Assembly (NCBI GenBank): GCA_002686195.1
Contig: NZAS01000139.1
Location: 1 to 24,109 of the forward strand
Length of the DNA: 24,109 bases
Direction of reading: 5' to 3'
Origin: Candidatus Pacearchaeota archaeon
GTDB taxonomy: Archaea; Nanoarchaeota; Nanoarchaeia; Pacearchaeales; GW2011-AR1
Shown: positions 1 through 5,535 of the stretch, in pieces
Numbering within the stretch: position 1 is the stretch's first letter
Layout of the letters: each line of letters starts with the position of its first letter
Translations under genes and position numbers: made by a program
The notes under the pieces: model-generated
Told to the model about the DNA's origin: nothing
The model's input: only the letters and a program-made list of their open reading frames with translations
Databases searched by the model: none

Positions 1-944
1 GACTGTTTGGTTCGCCAAACGACATGATGCATAGTTATCATTCAATCCAAAGACTTGGACTTGTTCAATTAGCGTTGGATTGCGAAGGTATAAGCCTGGA
101 GATGGGGTATCGAATCCTCTCCCAGTTAGAAATTGAGTGACTGCTCAAAGAGCCAGTGGCAGTTTAATGGACTGTGTATAACACTGGCTCATCCCCATTG
201 AAGAGAGTAAAATCAAACAAGTAGATTTAGCTTAAGGAATGCATCCTATTTCTATTGATGATGACGTTGGAAACATCGTCACTCTCTTCATAATCTTTTT
301 AAACTTAGAGACTGACATTGTTGTGTAAACATTAAAGTAGATATTAGTATTTATGTGAAAATCATGGACAATATATCTTTAAACATCTGAACACTAACGT
401 CAGTTTATACTTGCGGGACTTCCTAGTGGAGTGAGGTTTTATAATTGGCCCGTCCTCTGTCTGATTCGAACAGACACCCGCCAAATCTTTTTATGAATCT
501 GAATGAATTATTAAGTGGTGTGAGTAACCGAAAGGCGAATCGCCATCACTGTAGGGTTAACGTGACCCTTTAATGCTGTTTTAATGCGGGTAATTCATTT
601 AGATATTAATGATGACAGCCATATTTTTTCATGTTAAGATGCGTATTCTAAGCCTTTATGCAATTCCTAACGGCTGTCTGAGGTTAAGGGCTTTGATGGG
701 GCTGGAATTACCGGGCGTTAAGCTACAAGGTATCTAGCCCCAGAGATTTCATATTTAGGCAGGGTGACCTAGAGACGTACTGGGCGATACTATGAAAGTG
801 CGCTTGACGTATCAAACTAAAGACGTAGAACGGTTAAGGGTTCAAAGTAATCCTGCCTAAAGATTTATAACTGTGGCGAACTAGTGCATCACGCAGGTTC
901 ATACCCTGTAATCTCCGGTAGCACACTACTGCCGGAGAGCCACA
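1..944 (+). ncRNA. Large structured noncoding RNA (GOLLD/ROOL-like candidate)
   Basis: No convincing ORF covers this stretch, yet it is full of perfect long-range complementarity. Helices seen: 43-50/75-82 (8 bp), 150-158/182-190 (9 bp, inner CAGT/ACTG stem), 199-208/281-290 (10 bp), 262-266/277-281 capped by a TG-GAAA-CA GNRA hairpin, 310-317/397-404 (one mismatch), 497-510/591-604 (14 bp with one G-U, enclosing 514-520/544-550 and hairpin 554-568), 614-620/672-678, 697-703/736-742 with inner TACC/GGTA, 754-763/852-861 (10 bp), 872-877/939-944 and 912-918/932-938. The helices are nested into successive multi-branched domains. Size, a tRNA immediately downstream and phage context match the GOLLD class (about 800 nt) better than the shorter ROOL. 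I assign the class by architecture, not by sequence consensus. The true 5' end may lie before base 1; the TTCG-capped hairpin at 5-20 may belong to the RNA or be a separate element. Confidence 0.7.
412..483 (+). other. tRNA-like fold inside the large RNA
   Basis: This segment has a tRNA-like outline: acceptor-like helix GCGGG (413-417) with CCCGC (477-481), followed directly by CA; a D-arm-like hairpin CCT/AGG (422-424/434-436) whose loop contains GTGG; and a T-arm-like hairpin GTCTG/CAGAC (459-463/471-475) with loop ATTCGAA. The central 22 nt do not form a clear anticodon stem, and the T-loop is shifted one base from the TTCRANY consensus. A functional decoding tRNA is therefore unlikely. 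Its first eight bases (TTGCGGGA at 411-418) also begin the tRNA-like gene at 950-957. It may be a tRNA mimic or a degenerate tRNA captured in the RNA. Confidence 0.35.
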
Positions 945-950
945 AACATT

Positions 951-1024
951 TGCGGGAGAGTGAAATGGATTACACACCAGGCTCATAACCTGGAGACACT
1001 TGGGTTCGAATCCCTTGTCCCGCA
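951..1024 (+). tRNA. tRNA-Met-like gene (anticodon CAT) with unusual T-arm
   Basis: The acceptor stem is a perfect 7 bp (951-957 TGCGGGA with 1018-1024 TCCCGCA). The D-arm is GTG/CAC (960-962/973-975) with GG in the loop. The anticodon arm is CCAGG/CCTGG (977-981/989-993) with loop CTCATAA, giving anticodon CAT at 984-986. The variable loop is AGACA. The T-loop TTCGAAT is canonical, but the T-arm spans 19 nt instead of 17: three G-C pairs next to the loop, then two opposed T-T mismatches, then a closing C-G. No full CCA is encoded; ACA follows. It lies seven bases after the last helix of the large RNA. It may be a divergent elongator or initiator tRNA-Met, a tRNA-Ile2 candidate if the C is modified, or a decaying copy. 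Confidence 0.55.
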
Positions 1025-1057
1025 ACAAGATTTTATTAACTAACGGCGGAGGATGTT

Positions 1058-1210
1058 ATGTCTAATTGGCATTTTATCATCAATGGTGCTCTACTTACTG
1101 TTAGAGCAAGCAACGTAGTGCAGGCAAGTAGGCGTGTAAGACGTTTATTGGAGCATGATGGTGGCGGAAGGGTAAATAACCCAATGCAGAAGATTGTAGT
1201 AGCTGACTGA
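1058..1210 (+). CDS. Small hypothetical protein, 50 aa
   Basis: Begins at ATG 1058 with a strong GGAGGA site at 1048-1053, four bases upstream, and ends at TGA 1208-1210. The next gene starts in the same TGATG, so the two are translationally coupled. The product is small and basic, with an N-terminal beta-like stretch (WHFIINGALLTV) and an Arg-rich helix (ASRRVRRLLEH). I do not recognise a family. It is the first gene after the noncoding RNA/tRNA block and leads a run of tightly overlapping small genes. The ribosome site, coupling and position support a real gene; function unknown. Confidence 0.6.
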   Translation: MSNWHFIINGALLTVRASNVVQASRRVRRLLEHDGGGRVNNPMQKIVVAD

Positions 1211-1458
1211 TGGGAAGAATGAAAGATGCCTATTTGGATTACGTATGTAATACCCTGGGCATCTCTCAGGAATACGCATGTACACTTTCAATAGCAACCC
1301 TTGAACAGATGTTGAAAGGAATGGAAGAGCGTATTCAGCAGGAAGAAGAACGCATCGAAGAGAAAATCGATGATGCGTTAAAAGAATATGACTGGGACGT
1401 CGATGTAGACGAAGATGGTCATATATTTATTGTAAATGCAGAAGGAGAAAGAGCATGA
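1210..1458 (+). CDS. Hypothetical acidic coiled-coil protein, 82 aa
   Basis: The ATG shares its A with the previous gene's TGA stop. The gene overlaps the next one by 4 bp (ATGA). The product is strongly acidic: residues about 27-60 form a Glu/Lys-rich helix likely to be a coiled coil (MLKGMEERIQQEEERIEEK). The C-terminal part has a run of Asp and a short beta-like ending (HIFIVNAEGE). No family recognised. Small acidic proteins in phage early regions are sometimes inhibitors or DNA mimics, but nothing here proves that. Confidence 0.75.
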   Translation: MGRMKDAYLDYVCNTLGISQEYACTLSIATLEQMLKGMEERIQQEEERIEEKIDDALKEYDWDVDVDEDGHIFIVNAEGERA

Positions 1459-1652
1459 ATTATGATTACAGCAATGCTGAAGATTTCATAAAAGATACAT
1501 CTGATGAAGATATTTGTAGAGCCTGGAAGAACATTTTAAAATCCTGGGAAAACGAATTATTAATAACTGAAGATTCTTTGATGCTACATTTGAAAGAATG
1601 GTATCAAGATTGTATTTATTTTGAATTCTCAAAAAGGGGGTTGAAGTTATGA
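1455..1652 (+). CDS. Small hypothetical protein, 65 aa
   Basis: Starts at ATG 1455 in an ATGA overlap with the gene before, preceded by GGAG in GAAGGAGAAAGAGC. It overlaps the following gene by 4 bp. The sequence is acidic and Trp-rich (AWKNILKSWENE, KEWYQDCIYFEF) and predicted mostly helical. There is no signal peptide or membrane segment. No family recognised. Gapless packing between two coupled genes argues that it is translated. Confidence 0.75.
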   Translation: MNYDYSNAEDFIKDTSDEDICRAWKNILKSWENELLITEDSLMLHLKEWYQDCIYFEFSKRGLKL

Positions 1653-1849
1653 TAACAATCATAGATGGTTGGTTTCTTGATGTCCTCCTTGTAGTGGGTT
1701 ATGTAAGCCTTTTAGCTACCATGGTAATGCTTATAAAGGTAATACAGGCTTTAAATCAGAAAATCAGCAAGTTAGAAAACGACTTGGATTGGTGGAGACA
1801 AGAGGCACTCAATAGAATGAATTTTTCTAAGAAAGTGCTAAGACGTTGA
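1649..1849 (+). CDS. Small single-pass membrane protein with coiled coil, 66 aa
   Basis: Residues about 9-32 form one hydrophobic segment (FLDVLLVVGYVSLLATMVMLIKVI), followed by an amphipathic helix with heptad character (ALNQKISKLENDLDWWRQEALNR) and a basic tail. This is the outline of a small inner-membrane protein with a cytoplasmic coiled coil. The start is in an ATGA overlap with the upstream gene, behind AAAGGGGG. Such proteins can act in lysis control, superinfection exclusion or host-membrane interference, but sequence alone does not choose. The TGA stop overlaps the TTG start of the next gene. Confidence 0.7.
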   Translation: MITIIDGWFLDVLLVVGYVSLLATMVMLIKVIQALNQKISKLENDLDWWRQEALNRMNFSKKVLRR

Positions 1850-2085
1850 CGCTCCACCCAAAACGCTCGGTTCCAATCGGCGGTGACCCAGCTCATATAG
1901 ACTGTCCAGAATGTGATTCAGATAACACGATAATCGAAGAATACATCAGCGAGTACGCTCCTGATGAATCCGATTTAGGCATTTTATGCCAAGACTGTAA
2001 TCACGCTGTAACACCTGATGAGTTAGGTCATCGCTTCGAGCCTTGTTATATTTTAGAAAATGGAGGCGAAAATGGCATTGATTAA
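1846..2085 (+). CDS. Zinc-ribbon protein, 79 aa
   Basis: Two CxxC knuckles (C20-x2-C23 in DCPECDSDN and C48-x2-C51 in LCQDCNH) spaced 24 residues apart predict a zinc ribbon, as in many small phage proteins that bind nucleic acid or proteins. The start is TTG 1846, overlapping the upstream TGA. No ATG lies in frame before the first Cys pair, so TTG is the best available start, with only a weak A/G-rich ribosome site. The 3' end overlaps the next gene by 14 bp. Exact function unknown. Confidence 0.65.
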   Translation: MTLHPKRSVPIGGDPAHIDCPECDSDNTIIEEYISEYAPDESDLGILCQDCNHAVTPDELGHRFEPCYILENGGENGID

Positions 2086-2389
2086 GAAGAAGAGGAGAAA
2101 GCTTTCTCCAAGACTTGAAAGTTTGAATGATATGACTACGGCCTGGATTATAGATGCTTTTAATGCACAGAAACAGACTAAAAATAGGTCGATACAGGAA
2201 ACTAAAGGTCGCAGGAACTGGGTAAGATTTCAAAAACTAATGGTATGTCCTAAGTGCAATTTTGTATGGCAACGGATTACTAATGGTCAGAACCGTTATA
2301 AAACGAACTGTATAAAATATAAAAACATGCCAACAATAGGCTTAGAGCGGACTATTTGTAATAGATGTAAACCCGTAAAGGAGACGTAG
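2072..2389 (+). CDS. Basic zinc-finger-like protein, 105 aa
   Basis: I place the start at ATG 2072 because GGAGG at 2062-2066 sits five bases upstream. An earlier in-frame ATG at 2060 overlaps that ribosome site and lacks one of its own. The N-terminus is very basic (IKKKRRK). CPKC (C59, C62) and CNRC (C96, C99) form a likely zinc ribbon, with C80 between. The positive charge suggests nucleic-acid binding. It overlaps the upstream zinc-ribbon gene by 14 bp and abuts the next gene, whose ATG follows its TAG stop directly. No named family recognised. Confidence 0.75.
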   Translation: MALIKKKRRKLSPRLESLNDMTTAWIIDAFNAQKQTKNRSIQETKGRRNWVRFQKLMVCPKCNFVWQRITNGQNRYKTNCIKYKNMPTIGLERTICNRCKPVKET

Positions 2390-2608
2390 ATGAAATATCT
2401 CTACAGGATGTTTTCCAACATCTTTAAACCATGGAAGAAGGGACAGCGTACCTTATGGTACAAAATCCGTCAACTTGAAAAGAGTATGGCTCTACTTAAT
2501 GATAAAATTAATGGTAGTCATAAATTTTCAACATTCGAACTGGAGGCGTTATCGGCAAAGATTGGAAAGCTTAAGCCGAAGCGTGGACGCCCCAGAAAGA
2601 AAACCTAG
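2390..2608 (+). CDS. Small basic protein with C-terminal AT-hook, 72 aa
   Basis: The ATG directly follows the TAG stop of the preceding gene, with GGAGACG as ribosome site. Residues about 20-60 are helical and probably coiled-coil. The C-terminus, K62-PKRGRPRKK-T72, contains the RGRP core (R65-P68) of an AT-hook, which inserts into the minor groove of AT-rich DNA. The protein may therefore bind phage or host DNA in a nucleoid-like or regulatory role. The next gene is the ubiquitin-like protein, 30 bp downstream. Confidence 0.72.
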   Translation: MKYLYRMFSNIFKPWKKGQRTLWYKIRQLEKSMALLNDKINGSHKFSTFELEALSAKIGKLKPKRGRPRKKT

Positions 2609-2638
2609 GAACCACGCAGACGTATCAAAGGGGACCAT

Positions 2639-2845
2639 ATGGCTAAAGTACTAGTTCAAACCTTTGGTGGTGTTGTTAAATCGATGGAAGCAAACACTCC
2701 TGCTGATATAGCAGAGTCTTTGGGACAATCGTTGGATAATACCACAATTAACGTCAATTCTAAAAAGGCTGAAGCCACTACATCTTTACGAGATGATGAT
2801 TTTGTCGCATTCGTAACTGATAAAGTGACTTCTGGCTTAGTATAG
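2639..2845 (+). CDS. Ubiquitin-like (beta-grasp, ThiS/MoaD-like) modifier, 68 aa
   Basis: The predicted order beta (KVLVQTFG), beta (VVKSMEAN), helix (PADIAESLG), beta (TTINVNSKKAEA), then LRDDDFVAFV is that of a minimal beta-grasp fold. The 'L-x-D-D-D/G-x-V' step before the last strand is typical of ThiS/MoaD and prokaryotic Ubls. The C-terminus is DKVTSGLV. It has no terminal GG, but Gly66 is followed by only two residues, so removal of Leu-Val would expose a C-terminal glycine suited to adenylation. The three genes after it encode E2-like, JAMM protease and E1-like proteins, which makes the Ubl assignment much stronger than sequence alone. AGGGGA lies upstream of the ATG. Expected role: modifier conjugated to target lysines. 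It is shorter than ubiquitin (76 aa). Confidence 0.78.
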   Translation: MAKVLVQTFGGVVKSMEANTPADIAESLGQSLDNTTINVNSKKAEATTSLRDDDFVAFVTDKVTSGLV

Positions 2846-2868
2846 TCTAGACGAAAAGATTCGGTCTA

Positions 2869-2890
2869 TGGGGGGTATTTATATCCCCCA
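2869..2890 (+). promoter_or_regulatory. G/C-tract hairpin between Ubl and E2 genes
   Basis: TGGGGG (2869-2874) pairs with CCCCCA (2885-2890), and the stem extends inward through a G-T and T-A/A-T pairs to a short A/T loop. No T-run follows, so it does not look like a complete intrinsic terminator. It sits in the 86-bp gap between the short modifier gene and the large E2 gene. It could stabilise the 3' end of the Ubl message or partly stop transcription, giving more Ubl than enzyme. The E2 ribosome site is 30 bases beyond. Confidence 0.55.
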
Positions 2891-2931
2891 GCCGATGACT
2901 ATAAAATGAAAATAATACGAGGAGGAAAAGA

Positions 2932-4602
2932 ATGGGGAATCAAGCAACAACGACGAATAGTGAGTCAGAGTGGTATAAGCTACAGAATGCTGTAAAAAGA
3001 TGGATACTAAGTAATGCTCATTATCAAGGCGATAGAATGGATAGAACAACTGCTGAGAATACAGCAAATGCTTTTCTTAATAAAGTTCATGTCTATGACA
3101 TTCAGGATGATTTTGAACACAATACAGAGAAAATCTTTAAAGTATATATTGGGCATCCCAAGTTTCGTGGTACTGTTAACTATACTTTACCCGAACATTC
3201 ATTACAGTTTAATAGTGCTCAACCGAGTAATGTAAAAATATTAAACACAGGGAATGACACACCTGAATGGTGGTCTACTATACAAAGTTCTTTTATTAAT
3301 ACAGGACTACATCCTTTATTAAGTTGGGATACAACTAGTATGCATCCGCATATTAATCCAAATGGACAGCCATGTTTAGGTGGCTGGAGTAATGCATGGT
3401 CTTATGCAATTTCATCTGGAGATATCCCATCCTTAATAAATGTAGCTAAGAGTTTTCTTAATACATGGACAAGGGATGATGCATATTGGGACATAAATAG
3501 ACAGTACAGAGATTGGGATAACATATTTAACTATCCACAACGTGGCTTAAGTGAGTTCTTTCCTTTCCAAAAATGCCTTCAACATGCATTTCTTTGGCAA
3601 AGGTTAGCTAGGAATATTGAATCATCATACAGATGGAGTCCTAAGCTTACTTGGAGTTGGTTAGCAAGTAATTATGAAATCATTCAACAATTATGCCATG
3701 AAAATGGTGATGATTACAAATGGAAGATTTATGATTATTATTTAGCTACTATAATAAGTAGTAAGAATACTGCGGATACTGAATCAGGGAAGATGAAGAA
3801 ACTTAATTCTACTATTCACATTTTAGACCGAATGATAACAGGAATTACTGATATATTAACAGAAGAAATTGGATGTGCATATTGGATTTCTAAACGATTG
3901 GTTGGCGATACTATGCTCTATGGTATTGATAAATTGGATTATGGTACAGTAAAACGTATACATTTAGTTCAAGATAGCGATGGTAATTATCCTCCTGGTT
4001 GGAATCTCTCTACTTTAATACAAAGAATGAGTGAATCCTTAAATTCAAGGGCAAGGGAATTGCGACCACAACAAGCTCGTGTTGAAATGATTGATATTGG
4101 AGAAGTATTTGAAACCATGCGTAATGCAAATAGAGGGAAAAGCATCATTAATAGAGGCTTTCTTTCTGAAGAAGATTACTATGTGGTTTTGTTGGATTAC
4201 ATAGGCTATGGACCAAGATGGCATACGGGAACTCGTTCATCTACACAGAATACATTTCACATACTTGAGAACATGTTGACATTTGCATATAATGAAAAAG
4301 TCTGGGATGCAAATGAATTGATAAGGGTTGGAATTGAAATATCTGAAGATGACTATCTTAGTGATAGAAACATGTTAGATGATACAGCACCCTTTGACAA
4401 TATGTTTACTCTTTTCCATAATGTAATTGATGATGAAGAATCGAGGAATAGGATAATATATCATTTTGTATGTCTTGGTATAGAAAGATACACAAAAATC
4501 TGTATGAAACAGTTAAACGGGAGAATGAAAAATGCAAAAGAACACTACAGATGGGAAGAAGAGGTTGTTCAACCTGGGAATCCCAGAACGAATGTTGCAT
4601 AA
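2932..4602 (+). CDS. E2-like ubiquitin-conjugating enzyme with long C-terminal extension, 556 aa
   Basis: Residues about 65-190 fit a UBC/RWD-type E2 core: a beta meander (FKVYIGHPKFRGTVNYTLP), then H138-P139-H140 in MHPHINPNGQPCLGG with candidate catalytic Cys148. The 10-residue distance from His to Cys equals that of eukaryotic E2 enzymes (HPN...C), and a helix follows. E2 accepts activated Ubl from E1 as a thioester and passes it to a target amine. The remaining 365 or so residues are mostly helical, with no family I recognise; they could bind substrate, E1, or replace an E3. The ATG follows GGAGG at 2921-2925. The 3' end overlaps the JAB gene by 71 bp. Gene order Ubl-E2-JAB-E1 resembles bacterial operons described for prokaryotic Ub-like systems (PRTRC and Bil types). 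The E2 assignment rests on motif and context. Confidence 0.8.
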   Translation: MGNQATTTNSESEWYKLQNAVKRWILSNAHYQGDRMDRTTAENTANAFLNKVHVYDIQDDFEHNTEKIFKVYIGHPKFRGTVNYTLPEHSLQFNSAQPSNVKILNTGNDTPEWWSTIQSSFINTGLHPLLSWDTTSMHPHINPNGQPCLGGWSNAWSYAISSGDIPSLINVAKSFLNTWTRDDAYWDINRQYRDWDNIFNYPQRGLSEFFPFQKCLQHAFLWQRLARNIESSYRWSPKLTWSWLASNYEIIQQLCHENGDDYKWKIYDYYLATIISSKNTADTESGKMKKLNSTIHILDRMITGITDILTEEIGCAYWISKRLVGDTMLYGIDKLDYGTVKRIHLVQDSDGNYPPGWNLSTLIQRMSESLNSRARELRPQQARVEMIDIGEVFETMRNANRGKSIINRGFLSEEDYYVVLLDYIGYGPRWHTGTRSSTQNTFHILENMLTFAYNEKVWDANELIRVGIEISEDDYLSDRNMLDDTAPFDNMFTLFHNVIDDEESRNRIIYHFVCLGIERYTKICMKQLNGRMKNAKEHYRWEEEVVQPGNPRTNVA

Positions 4603-5362
4603 AATCAATTATCTATTAGGTCGCTTCAATAATGAAGAGTGGAGCGGACCAGCCTGGTACGAGATAATTGAAACAACAAAAACAGGCTTTCCTAAGAATG
4701 TTGTCTTGAAGTTTTTTAAGGCAATTCACTTAGGGAGTGGTGCTGAAACCGAAATAGATGGTGACAAGATGGGTAAGCTTTTACCCAAAATCTATAAGAA
4801 AATACCTGAATTAAAGGATTATTATCTTGGTTTGATTCACAGTCATCATACTATGGGTGCATTTATCAGTAAGACAGATAAAGAAACAGCACTAGAACAA
4901 GCATCAAAAGACGGAATCTTCTTTTCTACAATAGTAGCAAGTAAGAATGAACGCTTCGAGACATGTCTGACATATAAAGACCAGTTTGGTTTTGACAGAC
5001 TAATTGAAGGGGCAACAGAGCCACTTATCAATGTTGAAATAGATAAGAGTTGGCAAGCTGAGGCTAATTACATTCAGAAAATGAAGAAGAAACAAGATGC
5101 AAAGAAACCCACTACATCTTATTACAATGGTTTTGGTCACCTTAATTCAGTTGGAGGATATGGTCATTATAACTATGGAGTGAGTAAATATAGTGGAGGT
5201 ACTAAGGCAGATTGGGATATAATGGAAGAGCTAATTGAAAGCTATGAAATGAATAAGATTACTTATCATGAATTACTTGAAAAGGCTAAGAAGAAATGTC
5301 CTAATATGGATATACACCTCTGGGTGGATAATCCTAATCAACAAGCTATTGGATTAGTTTAA
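4532..5362 (+). CDS. JAMM/JAB-domain metalloprotease (Ubl-processing isopeptidase), 276 aa
   Basis: A full JAMM signature is present: E36 in NEEWSG, then H103-S104-H105, S113 and D116 (HSH-x7-S-x2-D). This coordinates catalytic zinc in Rpn11, CSN5 and bacterial JAB proteases. The domain covers about residues 10-160. The C-terminal part has a Tyr/Gly-rich linker (about 190-225: YYNGFGHLNSVGGYGHYNYG) and an acidic helical tail. Expected role: trim the two residues after Gly66 of the Ubl and reverse conjugation. The start at ATG 4532 follows GGGAG (4519-4523). A start at 4592 would lose the first beta strand (RLFNLGIPERML), so the earlier one is better. It overlaps the E2 gene by 71 bp in another frame, implying co-translation. 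Confidence 0.88.
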   Translation: MQKNTTDGKKRLFNLGIPERMLHKINYLLGRFNNEEWSGPAWYEIIETTKTGFPKNVVLKFFKAIHLGSGAETEIDGDKMGKLLPKIYKKIPELKDYYLGLIHSHHTMGAFISKTDKETALEQASKDGIFFSTIVASKNERFETCLTYKDQFGFDRLIEGATEPLINVEIDKSWQAEANYIQKMKKKQDAKKPTTSYYNGFGHLNSVGGYGHYNYGVSKYSGGTKADWDIMEELIESYEMNKITYHELLEKAKKKCPNMDIHLWVDNPNQQAIGLV

Positions 5363-5367
5363 ACTAC

Positions 5368-5455
5368 AAAGGGGGCATAAGCATGCACACACTCCGCTTG
5401 TTGCCCTGGCTATTATCAATGTGGGGATTGGAAATAGCCCAGGATTGCCCCCTTT
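5368..5455 (+). ncRNA. Structured RNA element between JAB and E1 genes
   Basis: Perfect 10-bp closing stem: 5368-5377 (AAAGGGGGCA) with 5446-5455 (TGCCCCCTTT). Inside lies a 10-bp stem, 5405-5414 with 5433-5443, with one bulged base (C5438). Inside that is CAAT/ATTG (5417-5420/5427-5430), closing a GTGGGG loop. No T-tract follows. The three-tier fold suggests a cis-regulatory RNA, a processing or stability element, or a small RNA separating expression of JAB from E1. A 26-codon ORF (ATG 5383 to TGA 5463) runs through it with GGGGG upstream, but it is probably incidental. Confidence 0.6.
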
Positions 5456-5458
5456 ACC

Positions 5459-5496
5459 TTTGAGAGACTAATAAAATTAGTTTAATTAGTTTAATT
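5459..5496 (+). promoter_or_regulatory. Possible promoter with tandem 9-bp repeats upstream of E1
   Basis: After the RNA element the gap turns very AT-rich. TTGAGA (5459-5464) and TTTAAT (5481-5486) are separated by 16 bases, a weak sigma70-like pair. From 5475 the unit TTTAATTAG is repeated in tandem (about 2.3 copies, to 5496), as an operator might be. The E1 ATG is 40 bp further, behind AAGGAAA. AT-rich DNA yields such boxes by chance, so this is only a candidate second promoter for E1 and the replication cassette. Confidence 0.25.
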
Positions 5497-5535
5497 CTGA
5501 GTTTAAAAAACTTATAAAATAAAGGAAACATACTG

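Noticed and set aside
5..20. TTCG-capped hairpin as a terminator of an upstream gene
   Set aside because: The stem is good but no T-run follows; it may belong to the large RNA, so it is not called separately.
834..1028. Minus-strand 64-codon ORF
   Set aside because: It runs antisense through the structured RNA hairpins and the tRNA-like gene and has no ribosome site; a chance frame.
1946..2233. Minus-strand 95-codon ORF opposite two zinc-ribbon genes
   Set aside because: The plus-strand genes have ribosome sites, coupling and Cys pairs; the antisense frame has none of these.
3014..3235. 73-codon ORF within the E2 gene
   Set aside because: Out-of-frame shadow of the E2 gene, without a ribosome site.
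5383..5463. 26-codon ORF inside the JAB-E1 RNA element as a leader peptide
   Set aside because: The RNA stems explain the sequence constraint; the frame's ribosome site is part of the stem and there is no attenuation-type codon run.
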